Source: Micrococcaceae bacterium RIT 802 (lineage in GTDB: Bacteria > Actinomycetota > Actinomycetes > Actinomycetales > Micrococcaceae). Taken from it: a stretch of DNA of 64,000 nt. The position numbers were made by a program, and so were the translations under genes. How positions within the stretch are numbered: the first letter of the stretch is position 1; every line of letters begins with the position of its first letter. Positions 24,531 through 34,685 of the stretch are shown piece by piece. Under the pieces are notes generated by a model. It was given only the letters and a program-made list of their open reading frames with translations. It had not been told where the DNA came from and did no database searches. The DNA is taken from the NCBI GenBank assembly GCA_016892645.1, contig JAFEMX010000012.1:62001-126000 (forward strand). The letters run 5' to 3'.

Positions 24531-26657
24531 GTGGATACTGAGAACACGACCCCCGAGGAAGAGAATTCCGGAGCCCCACAGGAGACCGCTTCCGTTCAAG
24601 ATCCAGCGTCGGTCCCGGTTGCGGAGCAGAAGCCGCAAGAAAATTCCCATCGTGTGGAACACGCCTACGGCGCCAACGACATCACCGTCCTAGAGGGCCT
24701 CGAGGCTGTCCGGAAGCGTCCCGGCATGTACATCGGTTCCACCGGCCCCCGCGGCCTGCACCATCTGGTCTATGAGGTGGTCGACAACTCCGTTGACGAG
24801 GCGCTTGCCGGTTATTGCGACACCATCAACGTGACTCTCCGCGAAGATGGCGGCGTCCGGGTCCAGGACAACGGTCGTGGCATTCCCGTGGAGATGCATC
24901 CGACGGAGGGCAAGCCCACCGTTGAAGTCGTCATGACCATCCTGCACGCGGGCGGCAAATTCGGTGGAGGAGCCTACGCGGTCTCCGGTGGCCTGCACGG
25001 CGTCGGCATCTCGGTGGTCAATGCGCTGTCTCGGCGAGTTGACACCGAGATCCGCCAACAGGGCAACGTCTACCGCATGTCCTTCGGCGACGGCGGCAAG
25101 CCCCAGACGGATCTGGTCAAAGGCGAGGAATCACCGGATACCGGGACAATGCAGACGTTTTACCCGGACCCCGAGATCTTCGACACCGTGGAATTCGATT
25201 TCGAAACACTCCGGGCTCGATTCCAGCAGATGGCCTTCCTGAACAAGGGCCTGCGCATCACGCTAACTGATGAACGCACCCTGGATGATTCGGCGGACGA
25301 GATCGCCGAGAACACCAGCGACGAGCGTGCCGATGAATCAGCGGAGCCGAAGCACCGCTTCGTCGACTACTGCTATCGAGACGGCTTGCTCGACTATGTC
25401 AAGTACCTCAATGCGTCCAAGAAGGTCGATCTGGTGCATCCGGATGTCATCGCCTTCGAGAGCGAAGACCCCGAACGCATGATCTCCGTCGAGATCGCGA
25501 TGCAGTGGACCACTGCCTATTCGGAATCGGTCCACACCTATGCCAACACGATCAACACGCATGAGGGCGGCACGCACGAAGAAGGATTCCGGGCGGCAAT
25601 GACCTCCCTGATCAACCGGTACGCCAAGGAAAAGGGCATCCTCAAAGATAAGGATGACAACCTCACCGGTGATGACATACGCGAAGGCCTGACCGCGGTC
25701 ATCTCCATCAAACTGGGCGAACCGCAGTTCGAGGGACAGACGAAGACCAAGCTGGGCAACTCGATGGCGAAGGGATTCGTCCAAGGGGTCGTCAATGACG
25801 AACTCGGCGACTGGCTCGAACGGAACCCCGTGACGGCCAAGGACATCATCCGGAAGTCGCTTTTTGCCGCACAAGCCCGGTTGGCTGCACGCAAGGCCCG
25901 CGACAACGCCCGGCGCAAGTCGCCGTTGGAATCCTTCGGCATGCCGGGCAAGCTCTCGGATTGCTCGTCGAAGAACCCCGCCGAATGCGAGGTCTACATC
26001 GTCGAGGGCGATTCCGCCGGTGGCTCTGCCAAGCGCGGACGCGACCCGCGGACCCAGGCGATCCTCCCCCTGCGCGGCAAGATCCTCAACGTCGAGCGGG
26101 CGCGCCTGGACCGGGCCCTGGGCAATGCCGAGGTCCAGTCGATGATCACCGCCTTCGGCACCGGCATTGGCGAGGAGTTCGATCTGGCCAAACTCCGGTA
26201 CCACAAGATCGTCCTCATGGCCGATGCCGACGTCGACGGACAGCACATCACCACTTTGCTGCTCACCCTGCTTTTCCGTTACATGCGCCCGCTGATTGAA
26301 AACGGCTACGTCTACCTGGCGCAGCCCCCGTTGTACCGGATCAAATGGTCCAACTCGGCGCATGACTACGTCTTCTCGGATGCCGAACGCGACGCCGCCC
26401 TGACCGCCGGCGCGGCGTCCAACAAGCGGCTGCCGAAAGACAACGGCATCCAGCGCTACAAGGGCCTGGGCGAAATGGACTATTCGGAGTTGTGGGACAC
26501 CACGATGGATCCGGACCGACGCACGCTGCGTCAGATCACCATGGAGGACGCAGCTGCAGCCGACCAGATATTCGCTGTGCTCATGGGCGAGGACGTCGAA
26601 TCCCGCCGCAACTTCATCCAGCAGAACGCCAAGGACGTGCGCTTCCTCGATATCTGA
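24531..26657 (+). CDS. gyrB: DNA gyrase subunit B
   Basis: The ATPase subunit of gyrase has the GHKL fold ([53 protein letters not shown]) and the TOPRIM domain ([20 protein letters not shown], then [12 protein letters not shown]). The closing [17 protein letters not shown] is typical. GTG 24531 is used, with AAGGAG 12 bases upstream; ATG 24507 would add eight residues. It works with GyrA encoded 50 bases downstream. Confidence 0.96.
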   Translation: MDTENTTPEEENSGAPQETASVQDPASVPVAEQKPQENSHRVEHAYGANDITVLEGLEAVRKRPGMYIGSTGPRGLHHLVYEVVDNSVDEALAGYCDTINVTLREDGGVRVQDNGRGIPVEMHPTEGKPTVEVVMTILHAGGKFGGGAYAVSGGLHGVGISVVNALSRRVDTEIRQQGNVYRMSFGDGGKPQTDLVKGEESPDTGTMQTFYPDPEIFDTVEFDFETLRARFQQMAFLNKGLRITLTDERTLDDSADEIAENTSDERADESAEPKHRFVDYCYRDGLLDYVKYLNASKKVDLVHPDVIAFESEDPERMISVEIAMQWTTAYSESVHTYANTINTHEGGTHEEGFRAAMTSLINRYAKEKGILKDKDDNLTGDDIREGLTAVISIKLGEPQFEGQTKTKLGNSMAKGFVQGVVNDELGDWLERNPVTAKDIIRKSLFAAQARLAARKARDNARRKSPLESFGMPGKLSDCSSKNPAECEVYIVEGDSAGGSAKRGRDPRTQAILPLRGKILNVERARLDRALGNAEVQSMITAFGTGIGEEFDLAKLRYHKIVLMADADVDGQHITTLLLTLLFRYMRPLIENGYVYLAQPPLYRIKWSNSAHDYVFSDAERDAALTAGAASNKRLPKDNGIQRYKGLGEMDYSELWDTTMDPDRRTLRQITMEDAAAADQIFAVLMGEDVESRRNFIQQNAKDVRFLDI

Positions 26658-26707
26658 GTGTGACCGCCCCTTTCGTTCCCAGCAGCTTTGAGTAGAGGAA
26701 AAACCCG

Positions 26708-29398
26708 ATGAGCGACGAAACGCCCGAAACCCCCCAGGATCCGGAGAACGGAGAAGACCTCCTCCCGGAGCAGCCGATGGCAGCGGCGACGATCGACAAG
26801 ATCGAACCGATCGACCTGCAAACCGAGATGCAACGGTCCTATCTGGACTACGCCATGGCCGTGATCGTGGGCCGCGCACTGCCCGACGTCCGCGACGGAT
26901 TGAAGCCGGTGCACCGCCGCGTTCTCTACGCGATGTTCGACGGCGGGTACCGGCCCGACCGCTCCTACAACAAATGCGCCCGCGTCGTGGGCGAGGTCAT
27001 GGGCCAATACCATCCCCATGGGGATTCGGCGATCTACGATGCCCTGGTGCGCCTGATCCAGGACTGGACCATGCGCTATCCGTTGGCCCTGGGACAGGGG
27101 AACTTTGGTTCGCCCGGCAACGACGGAGCCGCCGCCCCGCGTTATACCGAAACCAAAATGGCTCCCCTGGCCATGGAGATGGTCAGGGACATCGACGAGG
27201 AAACCGTCGACTTCCAGGACAACTACGACGGCAAGAACCAGGAACCGACCATCTTGCCGGCCCGGTTCCCGAACCTGCTCGTCAACGGTTCATCGGGTAT
27301 TGCCGTCGGCATGGCCACGAATATCCCCCCACACAACCTGCGGGAAGTTGCCTCGGGAGTCCAGTGGTACCTGGAAAACCCCGCGGCCACCAAGGAGGAG
27401 CTCCTCGAGGAACTCCTGCTGCACATCAAGGGACCGGATTTCCCGACCGGCGCGCTCATCCTGGGACGCCGCGGCATTGAAGATGCCTACCGCACGGGCC
27501 GCGGGTCCGTCACGATGCGTGCCGTGGTCAATGTCGAGGAGCTGCAAGGCCGCACCTGCCTCGTTGTCACCGAACTCCCTTACCAGGCCAACCCCGACAA
27601 CTTGTCCATCAAAATCGCCGAACTGGTCAAGGACGGCAAGATGCAGGGGATCGCGGATCTTCGTGACGAGACCTCCGGCCGTACGGGGCAGCGCCTGGTC
27701 ATCGTGCTCAAACGCGATGCGGTCGCCAAGGTGGTCCTGAACAACCTCTACAAGCACACAGAACTGCAGAGCAACTTCTCGGCCAACATGCTGGCGATCG
27801 TCGATGGAGTGCCGCGCACCCTCTCCTTGGACGCCTTCATTAGGCATTGGGTGACACACCAGGTCGACGTCATCGTACGACGCACTCAGTTCCGTTTGCG
27901 CAAGGCAGAAGAACAGGCCCATATCCTGCGCGGGCTGCTCAAGGCACTCGATGCCCTGGATGAAGTCATTGCGCTGATCCGCCGATCGCCGACTGTCGAG
28001 GACGCACGCAATGGCCTGAAAGAGCTGCTCGACATCGATGATCTGCAGGCCCAGGCCATCCTGGACATGCAGCTGCGCCGGCTCGCTGCCCTGGAACGCC
28101 AGAAGATCCAGGACCAGCATGCAAAACTCGAAGCGGAAATCGCAGAATACAAGATCATCCTGGGCGACCCGGTTCGGCAGCGGCAGATCATCTCCGAGGA
28201 GCTTGCCGACATCGTCCAGCGCCATGGCGATGACCGCCGGACGCAGATCGTTGCCGGCTACGACGGCGACATGTCGATGGAAGACCTCATTCCCGAAGAG
28301 GAAATGGTCGTCACCATCACCCGTGGCGGCTACGTCAAGCGCACGCGCAGCGACAACTACAGGTCGCAAAACCGCGGAGGGAAGGGCATCCGCGGAGCCC
28401 AGTTGCGGGGAGACGACGTCGTTGAGCACTTCTTCGTCACCACGACCCACAACTGGCTGCTCTTCTTCACGAACCACGGACGCGTCTACCGGGCCAAATG
28501 CTATGAATTGGCCGAGGGCGGGCGCGATGCTAAAGGTCAGCACGTCGCGAACCTGATGGCCTTCCAGCCGGACGAACACATCGCCCAGGTCCTGGATCTC
28601 CGCGACTACGAACAGGCGCCCTACCTTGTCCTGGCCACCCGTCGGGGGCTGGTGAAGAAAACCCGGCTCACCGACTACGACACGAACAGGTCCGCAGGTG
28701 TCATTGCCCTCAACCTGCGCGATGGCGACGAATTGGTCTCCGCGCAGCTGGTGTCCGAAACGGACGACATGATGTTGGTCTCCCGCAAGGGCCAGTCGGT
28801 GCGTTTCACGGCCACCGATGAGGCACTTCGCCCGATGGGCCGCAACACGTCCGGTGTCACCGGGATGAAGTTCCGTCAGGACGATGAACTGCTGGCAGCC
28901 GAGGTCGTCGGCGAGGATTCCTTTGTGTTTGTCGTCACCGAAGGCGGCTACGCCAAGCGGACGTCTGCCCAGGAATACCGGGTGCAGTCCCGTGGTGGCA
29001 TCGGCATCAAGGTAGCCAAGCTCGCGGACGAACGCGGCAACCTCGCAGGTGCACTCATCGTCCAGGAAAGCGACGAGGTCCTCGTTGTCATGCAGGGTGG
29101 AAAGGTCGTCCGCTCGCAGGTGACCCAGGTTCCCGCCAAGGGACGCGACACCATGGGGGTAATCTTCGCCAAGCCGGACAAGAAGGACCGGATCATCGCC
29201 GTGGCCAAGAATACTGAGCGTGGGCTGGGAACGGATGAAGACGGTGATGCAGTACCGTTGGATTCTGACGATTCTCAGGAAAGCGCACAGGTAGCGGCCG
29301 ACTCGCCTGCCGATGACGGGGCCGAAGTGGTATCCGCCGACGGCGTGGAAGCCGTGCCGGCCCCTGACGAGACCGATACTGACGGAGGTAATGCGTGA
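26708..29398 (+). CDS. gyrA: DNA gyrase subunit A
   Basis: The 896-residue cleavage subunit has the start of the winged-helix domain ([34 protein letters not shown]) and the quinolone region [14 protein letters not shown] with unmodified Ser. The catalytic Tyr lies in [12 protein letters not shown]-terminal beta-pinwheel includes the GyrA box (QNRGGKG). The extreme C-terminus is an acidic tail ([14 protein letters not shown]). It is co-transcribed with gyrB and overlaps the next gene. Confidence 0.97.
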   Translation: MSDETPETPQDPENGEDLLPEQPMAAATIDKIEPIDLQTEMQRSYLDYAMAVIVGRALPDVRDGLKPVHRRVLYAMFDGGYRPDRSYNKCARVVGEVMGQYHPHGDSAIYDALVRLIQDWTMRYPLALGQGNFGSPGNDGAAAPRYTETKMAPLAMEMVRDIDEETVDFQDNYDGKNQEPTILPARFPNLLVNGSSGIAVGMATNIPPHNLREVASGVQWYLENPAATKEELLEELLLHIKGPDFPTGALILGRRGIEDAYRTGRGSVTMRAVVNVEELQGRTCLVVTELPYQANPDNLSIKIAELVKDGKMQGIADLRDETSGRTGQRLVIVLKRDAVAKVVLNNLYKHTELQSNFSANMLAIVDGVPRTLSLDAFIRHWVTHQVDVIVRRTQFRLRKAEEQAHILRGLLKALDALDEVIALIRRSPTVEDARNGLKELLDIDDLQAQAILDMQLRRLAALERQKIQDQHAKLEAEIAEYKIILGDPVRQRQIISEELADIVQRHGDDRRTQIVAGYDGDMSMEDLIPEEEMVVTITRGGYVKRTRSDNYRSQNRGGKGIRGAQLRGDDVVEHFFVTTTHNWLLFFTNHGRVYRAKCYELAEGGRDAKGQHVANLMAFQPDEHIAQVLDLRDYEQAPYLVLATRRGLVKKTRLTDYDTNRSAGVIALNLRDGDELVSAQLVSETDDMMLVSRKGQSVRFTATDEALRPMGRNTSGVTGMKFRQDDELLAAEVVGEDSFVFVVTEGGYAKRTSAQEYRVQSRGGIGIKVAKLADERGNLAGALIVQESDEVLVVMQGGKVVRSQVTQVPAKGRDTMGVIFAKPDKKDRIIAVAKNTERGLGTDEDGDAVPLDSDDSQESAQVAADSPADDGAEVVSADGVEAVPAPDETDTDGGNA

Positions 29399-29952
29399 GC
29401 ACCCCGAATAATCCGCGCCCTGCGGCACCGCGCCAGAAGCCGAGTGGACAGGGCCGGCCCGCCGCTCCCGCGCAGCGCCCGGCGGCGGGTTCTCCACGCC
29501 CTTCCGGCCAGGCCACCCAAGGCAAGAACCAGGGCCAGCAGCGGACGGGACAGCGCCCCCAGCAGCTGGTCCGTCCGGCGCCAAAGGCCAAGGTCCGCAA
29601 GGCACGCCTGCTCGTCAGCAAGGTCGACCCGTGGTCCGTGCTGAAGATGGCATTCCTGCTTTCGGTGGCACTGGGAATCGTCACCGTCGTCGCCGCCGTC
29701 GTCTTGTGGACCGTCCTTGACCTGACGGGCATCTTCGACCGTGTTAACGACCTGCTGGGCGAGGTCATCGGCACGGAATCAGGCTTCAATCTCAAGGAGC
29801 TGATTTCCCTCGGACAAGTGGCCTCTTTCGCCACGATCATCGCCGTCGTCAACGTCGTCCTGTTGACTGCGCTGTCGATGCTCGCTGCCGTTCTCTACAA
29901 TATTTCGTCGACGCTCGTCGGCGGCATCGGGGTCACACTGACGGACGACTGA
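29395..29952 (+). CDS. DUF3566 membrane protein
   Basis: The 185-residue protein has a Pro/Gln/Ala-rich disordered N-terminus of about 75 residues, then the DUF3566 region. That region has two TM segments ([24 protein letters not shown] and [26 protein letters not shown]). The GTG overlaps the gyrA stop as GTGA, with GGAGG upstream. The gene sits after gyrA in almost all Actinobacteria, sometimes called cwsA-linked, with an inferred envelope role. Confidence 0.9.
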   Translation: MSTPNNPRPAAPRQKPSGQGRPAAPAQRPAAGSPRPSGQATQGKNQGQQRTGQRPQQLVRPAPKAKVRKARLLVSKVDPWSVLKMAFLLSVALGIVTVVAAVVLWTVLDLTGIFDRVNDLLGEVIGTESGFNLKELISLGQVASFATIIAVVNVVLLTALSMLAAVLYNISSTLVGGIGVTLTDD

Positions 29953-29964
29953 TACCCAACCTCT

Positions 29965-30018
29965 TCGGCCCTCCGGGAAGTGGCATGGGCCACTCTCCGA
30001 AGGGCCGATTTGGTTTCC
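29965..30018 (+). terminator. Terminator of gyrBA operon
   Basis: TCGGCCCT and AGGGCCGA form the base of a stem with an inner AGTGG/CCACT helix and a CATGGG loop. A T-rich stretch follows. Confidence 0.75.
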
Positions 30019-30065
30019 CAGCGGACGGTCGGGTAAAGTCATATCTCGTCCTGAAGGGACACTGA

Positions 30066-30139
30066 GGGCGTATAGCTCAGGCGGTTAGAGCGCTTCGCTG
30101 ATAACGAAGAGGTCCCAGGTTCAAGTCCTGGTACGCCCA
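30066..30139 (+). tRNA. tRNA-Ile (GAT)
   Basis: The 74-base cloverleaf has acceptor GGGCGTA/TACGCCC, D-arm AGCTCAGGCGGTTAGAGCG, anticodon loop CTGATAA with anticodon GAT, and T-arm GGTTCAAGTCC. CCA is not encoded. It is the canonical first tRNA after gyrA in Actinobacteria. Confidence 0.97.
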
Positions 30140-30176
30140 CGGAATCCCTCCACCTTCACGGTAGATCGGGGAACAC

Positions 30177-30293
30177 ATGCGGAAATTGCTGGTAGCAGCC
30201 ATGGCCGCCGTGTCGTTCCTGGCATACCGTAGGTGGAAGGCCTCCGAATCGGAGAAATCCGTGTGGAAGGCGTCGACGGATCACCTCGACTGA
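30177..30293 (+). CDS. DLW-39 family small protein
   Basis: The 38-residue frame begins MRKLLVAAMAAVSFLAYRRW and continues KASESEKSVWKAS to an Asp-rich end. This is the pattern of the actinobacterial DLW-39 family: a short N-terminal hydrophobic segment, a basic/acidic stretch, then an S-x-W motif. It lies between tRNA-Ile and tRNA-Ala as in its relatives. GGGGAAC precedes the ATG. Function unknown; it may be a single-pass membrane peptide. Confidence 0.85.
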   Translation: MRKLLVAAMAAVSFLAYRRWKASESEKSVWKASTDHLD

Positions 30294-30303
30294 TCCTCAA
30301 CAC

Positions 30304-30376
30304 GGGGGTATGGCGCAATTGGTAGCGCACCTGCTTTGCAAGCAGGGGGTTAGGGGTTCGAGTCCCCTTACCTCCA
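30304..30376 (+). tRNA. tRNA-Ala (TGC)
   Basis: The 73-base cloverleaf has acceptor GGGGGTA/TACCTCC with one G-T pair, D-arm GGCGCAATTGGTAGCGC, anticodon loop TTTGCAA with anticodon TGC, and T-arm GGTTCGAGTCC. It follows tRNA-Ile in the standard pair. Confidence 0.97.
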
Positions 30377-30390
30377 CCCAGTCGGTACAG

Positions 30391-30415
30391 AGTCCCGGAC
30401 CATCGGTCCGGGACT
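30391..30415 (+). terminator. Terminator after tRNA-Ala
   Basis: AGTCCCGGACC pairs perfectly with GGTCCGGGACT around an ATC loop, 14 bases after the tRNA. Confidence 0.8.
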
Positions 30416-30422
30416 TCGTCAT

Positions 30423-31388
30423 GTGCGCCCCCGTTTCGAGTACCGGTGGACACAGACCCGGGGCGGTCCGGTGATCCTCCTCCTGGCTCTGGTGGGAGTC
30501 CTGGGGGTATCGGCGTCGGGTCCGATCGTCGCCGCGACACCGAGCGTTCCCCCACTGGCGATGGCATTCTGGCGTAACGGGCTGGGAGCGGCCACGATGG
30601 GGGCCGGAGCAGTCATCCGCGCGCGTGGAATCAGGCGCTGGCCTACACCGCGAGAATGGCGGTATTGTGTCACGGCCTCGATCGCCCTGGCCGTCCACTT
30701 CGCCTGCTTCATGGTCTCCGTGCGAATGACCACGGTGGCTGCGGCCACAGCCCTGGTGTGCCTGCAATCTGCCTGGATTGCCGGCTTCCAACGTCTTCGA
30801 GGCGCCATCATCGGCCGGACGGTGTTTGGAGGCATGGGCTTGGCGCTGGCAGGAGCAGTGTTGATCACGGGGTTCGACGTCGGACGGTCCCCAGAGGCCC
30901 TTCTGGGTGACCTACTGGCACTGGCCGGGGGCGCCATGGCCGGCGCCTACACGCTGGCCGGGAGCAAAGCGCGTGCGACCATGGATACCGGCAGCTACAC
31001 GACGTTGTGCTACGCGATGACCGCGATGCTCCTGGCCGTCATGGTGTGGTTGGCGGACGAACCCATCATCGGGTTCCCGCTCCCCGGGTGGGTGGGAATC
31101 ATCGCGCTGACAGTGGCATCGCAGCTATTGGGCCATACGGTCTTCAACCACCTGGTGGCGGCATTGGGGCCGCTGGTGGTTTCGATGATCATCCTGCTGG
31201 AAATCCCCGGTGCAGCGATCCTGGCTGGCATCTTTCTCGACCAAACGCCACCGGTCTGGACCTACGTGGGGTTGGGATTGATCCTGGCCGGGTTGCTCGC
31301 CGTCATCCGCGGACAAAGCGGACAACTACCGGCACGGGCGCGTGACCGCGAGGGTTCCACCCGGCCGGGGACGCGCAAGGGGCGGTGA
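30423..31388 (+). CDS. EamA/DMT-family transporter
   Basis: The 321-residue protein has ten predicted TM segments in two EamA repeats, each containing a WR/P-type inter-helix motif (AMAFWRNGLGAA in the first, LLEIPGAAILAGIFLDQ in the second). Such proteins export or import small metabolites; the substrate is not evident. The start is close to the tRNA-Ala terminator, so the true initiation could be slightly downstream. A bidirectional terminator overlaps its stop codon. Confidence 0.85.
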   Translation: MRPRFEYRWTQTRGGPVILLLALVGVLGVSASGPIVAATPSVPPLAMAFWRNGLGAATMGAGAVIRARGIRRWPTPREWRYCVTASIALAVHFACFMVSVRMTTVAAATALVCLQSAWIAGFQRLRGAIIGRTVFGGMGLALAGAVLITGFDVGRSPEALLGDLLALAGGAMAGAYTLAGSKARATMDTGSYTTLCYAMTAMLLAVMVWLADEPIIGFPLPGWVGIIALTVASQLLGHTVFNHLVAALGPLVVSMIILLEIPGAAILAGIFLDQTPPVWTYVGLGLILAGLLAVIRGQSGQLPARARDREGSTRPGTRKGR

Positions 31389-31410
31389 CCCTGATCTGGA
31401 TCACCGCCCC
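31379..31410. terminator. Bidirectional terminator between convergent genes
   Basis: GGGGCGGTGA pairs with TCACCGCCCC around a 12-base loop. The EamA stop codon lies in the 5' arm. Confidence 0.8.
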
Positions 31411-31446
31411 ATGCGGCTTCGGTAGGTACCCGAGCCTGGTTAGCGC

Positions 31447-32340
31447 CTAGTTCGCGTCCGCATCGTCGGCACGACGACGGGCGGCACCCCGTGGACCCGG
31501 CTTGGGTGCGTCGTCGGCGGAGCCTTCCTCGGCTGCCTCCGGCGACCGTAGGTCGGGGTCGGCGGAGACCGGTGCGGGAGCAGCCGCCTCCGATTCAGCC
31601 GCGGCGATGTGGGTGCGCACGTCTTCGACCCTAGCCTCGGATTCCGGTTTTGGAGCCGGTACCGGTGCTGGCTCGACGGGGGTCTTCCACGGGTCCTCGA
31701 CCGGCTTGGAGGCCCGCCACGCGGCGACCCCTGCGGTCACAACGGCCGCAATGATGCCGAAGACCAGGAAGCCCCGTTTGCGTCCCTGACGGGCTTTGTC
31801 CCGCTTCAGCTGCTTGCCAGCCTCCTTGGCGGCTGAGACAGCGGCCTTCTGTGCGCGCTTCATGGACTTCTTGTCGCCGGACATCTTGGCGACCGCCTTC
31901 TCGACCTGCGCCGGAACCTGGACACCATCCAAGCGGCGGGCCGCGTAGTCGGCTGCGGACCCGAGGCGCGCGCTGGCCGTCGGGATGTATTCATTCACCA
32001 CCACATCGCGTGCATGTTGCAGGGCGGGTGTCGCCTTGTCCAGCGTTTCCTGCAGCCGGGGGGACGCGTCATCGACGACCTGCGAGATCCGCGGAGCTAC
32101 CTTGTCCAGGCCTTCCTGGATCCTTGGCGTCACCTTGGCGACGCCGCCGGCAATCTCGGAAGCCGCACGGTGCAGCCCTTCCTGAATGCGGGGGGACGCC
32201 GTCTCCATGCCCTTTTCGAGACGTGGCACCGCCCAGTTCACGGCTGCGTCGACACGCGGCCCGGCCCAGTCGCGGGCCGTTTCGACTCCGGCGTTGACGG
32301 TTCCACTTAGATCGCGGGCAATTCGCTTCTTCTTCTTCAC
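31447..32340 (-). CDS. Amphipathic-repeat single-pass membrane protein
   Basis: The N-terminal half carries repeats of about 11-13 residues with SPRIQEGLHRA, TPRIQEGLDKV, APRISQVVDDA, SPRLQETLDKA, resembling apolipoprotein-like amphipathic helices. A basic stretch (KQLKRDKARQGRKRG), one TM helix (FLVFGIIAAVVTAGVAAW) and a Pro/Ala/Glu-rich tail with VEDPWKTP follow. GTG 32340 has GGGAGG 8 bases upstream and is preferred to a longer frame. The family is known in Actinobacteria only as hypothetical. A lipid- or membrane-surface role is inferred from the helices. Confidence 0.8.
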   Translation of the reverse strand: MKKKKRIARDLSGTVNAGVETARDWAGPRVDAAVNWAVPRLEKGMETASPRIQEGLHRAASEIAGGVAKVTPRIQEGLDKVAPRISQVVDDASPRLQETLDKATPALQHARDVVVNEYIPTASARLGSAADYAARRLDGVQVPAQVEKAVAKMSGDKKSMKRAQKAAVSAAKEAGKQLKRDKARQGRKRGFLVFGIIAAVVTAGVAAWRASKPVEDPWKTPVEPAPVPAPKPESEARVEDVRTHIAAAESEAAAPAPVSADPDLRSPEAAEEGSADDAPKPGPRGAARRRADDADAN

Positions 32341-32510
32341 ACGTTCCTCCCAAGTAGTTGGAGTATCCACGCCTAGCCTACGCGCTGGAATGTACCCGAG
32401 CCATCCACCCTGTGAGCCACGTTACGGGGATCGCAGGTTGTTCACTGTCCGCGTAGTCCCCAGAGCGCGGGGGCCCGCTGAGGAGTTGCGCAAGGTGGAA
32501 GAATGGGCGC

Positions 32511-33056
32511 ATGACTGCAATCCCCACGCACAAGGCCACCATCCACACGAACCACGGCGACATCGTGGTCAACCTGTTCGGCAACCATGCGCCGAAGACG
32601 GTCAAGAACTTCGTCGGTCTGGCGACCGGTGAACAGGCTTGGACCCACCCGGAGTCCGGCGAGGAGAAGACGGGCACCCCGCTGTACGACGGGACCATCT
32701 TCCACCGCATCATCTCCGACTTCATGATCCAGGGCGGCGATCCGCTGGGCCAGGGCGTTGGCGGCCCCGGCTACCGTTTCGATGACGAGATCAACCCCGA
32801 TCTGGACTTCACGGAGCCCTACAAGTTGGCCATGGCCAACGCCGGGCTACAGATGGGACGCGGTACGAACGGTTCCCAGTTCTTCATCACCACGATCCCC
32901 ACCACCTGGCTGCAGGGCAAGCACACCATCTTCGGCGACGTCACCGATGAGGCTTCGCGCGAGATCGTCTCGGCATTGAACAACGTCGCCACCGACGGCC
33001 GTGACAAGCCCCTCGAGGATGTCGTCATTTCGAGCATCGACGTCGAGTCGCTCTGA
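32511..33056 (+). CDS. ppiA: Peptidyl-prolyl cis-trans isomerase (cyclophilin)
   Basis: The 181-residue cyclophilin has GDIVVNLFGNHAPKTVKNFVGLATG, then the catalytic FHRIISDFMIQGGDP and the NGSQFFITT core. It is cytosolic, with no signal peptide. A cyclophilin at this distance from gyrA is a usual actinobacterial neighbour. A strong terminator follows. Confidence 0.95.
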   Translation: MTAIPTHKATIHTNHGDIVVNLFGNHAPKTVKNFVGLATGEQAWTHPESGEEKTGTPLYDGTIFHRIISDFMIQGGDPLGQGVGGPGYRFDDEINPDLDFTEPYKLAMANAGLQMGRGTNGSQFFITTIPTTWLQGKHTIFGDVTDEASREIVSALNNVATDGRDKPLEDVVISSIDVESL

Positions 33057-33094
33057 CATCTGACGACGCCGCAGGGACCATTCCTGCGCAGCGA

Positions 33095-33141
33095 GGGCGG
33101 ATTGCCACCGGTTCCCCGGAACCGGTGGTATCCGCCCTTTT
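33095..33141 (+). terminator. Terminator after ppiA
   Basis: GGGCGGAT and ATCCGCCC form the base and CCACCGGTTCC/GGAACCGGTGG the upper stem, followed by TTTT at 33138. Confidence 0.88.
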
Positions 33142-33159
33142 GCCTTCCACCCCCAGACC

Positions 33160-34047
33160 ATGACTCAGGAGTTCGACATGGCCTTCGGCCAGCCCCAGCA
33201 GGAACCACACATGCAGGTTCCGACCTGCCCGCGCCACCCCGAACGACCTTCGTATGTGCGTTGCCAGCGCTGTGGCCGCCCCGCGTGCCCGGAGTGCCAG
33301 CGCAGCGCTGCCGTCGGCGTGCAATGCGTGGACTGTGTCGCGGAGACGAATAGCCAGCGCCGACAGCCTCGTACCGTGGTCGGTTCCCGGATCACGTCGG
33401 GACGCCCGCTGGTCACCTATGTGGTCATTGCCCTGTGCGTTGCCGTCTATGGAGGCCAATACCTGATACCGGGGCTCACCGATCGGCTGCTCTACGCCGG
33501 CCTCTACACAGGCAGCGAGCCATGGCGCATGGTCACCTCGTTGTTCCTGCATTCCACCGGCTTCATCATGCACATCGCGTTCAACATGTACGCGCTGTAC
33601 ATCCTCGGCCGCGTGTTGGAGCCGGCGCTGGGACACGTGAAGTTCGCCGTCCTGTATCTGGTCGCCGGTGTCGGCGGTTCCGTTGGGGTGTTGCTGCTGA
33701 GCCAGCCGAACGTTGCCGTTGTCGGCGCTTCGGGGGCGGTATTTGGCCTGTTCGGGGCCTTCCTGGTGGTGAACAAGGCCCACGGAGGGAACCTCGTGCC
33801 GGTGTTGGTGGTCATCGGCATCAACCTCGTGATCGGCTTTCTGCCTGGGGCAAACATCGCCTGGCAGGCGCATGTTGGTGGATTGGTCACGGGCGGGGCG
33901 CTGGCAGCGGTCCTGGTCCTTGCCCCCCGGGGCAGGAACAGGTCGCTGGTGCAATGGGGCGGAATCGTCGCGGTGGTGGCCGTTCTCGGGGCGCTGACAT
34001 GGTGGGGGTGGGCCCCCATCCGCGCGGCCTACCCGTTCTTGGCCTGA
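33160..34047 (+). CDS. Rhomboid intramembrane protease with N-terminal zinc finger
   Basis: Residues about 18-60 hold a B-box-like zinc motif (CPRHPERPSYVRCQRCGRPACPECQRSAAVGVQCVDC). The rhomboid domain follows with six to seven TM segments: RMVTSLFLHSTGFIMHIAFNMYALYILGR, then the catalytic Ser in GASGAVFGLFGAF and the catalytic His in AHVGGLVTGG. It cleaves TM segments of membrane proteins; the substrate is unknown. The start is ATG 33160; ATG 33178 is possible. Confidence 0.9.
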   Translation: MTQEFDMAFGQPQQEPHMQVPTCPRHPERPSYVRCQRCGRPACPECQRSAAVGVQCVDCVAETNSQRRQPRTVVGSRITSGRPLVTYVVIALCVAVYGGQYLIPGLTDRLLYAGLYTGSEPWRMVTSLFLHSTGFIMHIAFNMYALYILGRVLEPALGHVKFAVLYLVAGVGGSVGVLLLSQPNVAVVGASGAVFGLFGAFLVVNKAHGGNLVPVLVVIGINLVIGFLPGANIAWQAHVGGLVTGGALAAVLVLAPRGRNRSLVQWGGIVAVVAVLGALTWWGWAPIRAAYPFLA

Positions 34048-34088
34048 GGCGAACGCAGGCGGCTGACGCAGACCAAGAAGTGCGTACG

Positions 34089-34125
34089 GGGCGGGTGGCG
34101 GACGATGTCCACCACCCGCCCCGTT
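34089..34125 (+). terminator. Terminator after rhomboid gene
   Basis: GGGGCGGGTGG pairs with CCACCCGCCCC around a 15-base loop and GTTT follows. Confidence 0.82.
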
Positions 34126-34141
34126 TGCATGCCAGCGCCCG

Positions 34142-34655
34142 AGTATCCACAGGGGTTATCCACACTGTTAATAACTCACACCCGTGTATTTCACGGATCG
34201 CACACCCGGCGCATCCCGGTCTACGCCCGGGTAACCATGGTGATCGCCACCTACCCACTTGAATATTCACACGACAATCCACACCTGTGGATAACCTTGG
34301 TGCACAACCTGTGCAGGAAATCAGACCGACCATCGGGGCGATGGATCAAGCACAGGCGGGCCGAGTTTCCGCGAGATCCTGCGGTAATTCGAACACCGGG
34401 TGGATATCCACAGCAGTTGTCCACAGTGTTAATAACTTACAACCATGTAATTTGCCGAGCTGAAAGGGCTCGCATCGGTGCCAGCGCGGGAGACTCGAAC
34501 ATAGTTACGCACAGCTCTGTCCCCAGCTGTGGATAACCATGTTCACAGCATGTGCACGATCGCTGCGATCGGTGGCAACGGATGCGAGCTGGCATCGTCC
34601 GCCACTTGCCATGACATGAGGGGGATACGACGGTAGGTTGTTCCTGATATCCACA
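34142..34655. other. Second DnaA-box cluster with duplicated oriC-like module
   Basis: This gene-free stretch has DnaA boxes on both strands: TTATCCACA 34156, TGTGGATAA 34286, TTGTCCACA 34417 and TGTGGATAA 34528. One-mismatch boxes lie at 34143, 34404 and 34647. A module of about 48 bases occurs twice (34144-34191 and 34405-34453), about 40 of 48 identical. Each copy has two boxes followed by TGTTAATAACT. The second copy shares the exact 14-mer TATCCACAGCAGTT with oriC (20188-20201). It lies about 14 kb from oriC. DnaA titration or a relocated or extra origin element are the obvious readings. Confidence 0.8.
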
Positions 34656-34685
34656 CGCCTGCTGCCGGTTTCCATGGGAGGACCA

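Noticed and set aside
25338-26879. Long minus-strand open frame opposite gyrB
   Set aside because: Antisense shadow of a high-GC gene with strong codon bias; gyrB itself is certain.
27290-29605. 771-codon minus-strand open frame opposite gyrA
   Set aside because: Shadow frame; no domain, and gyrA on the other strand is unambiguous.
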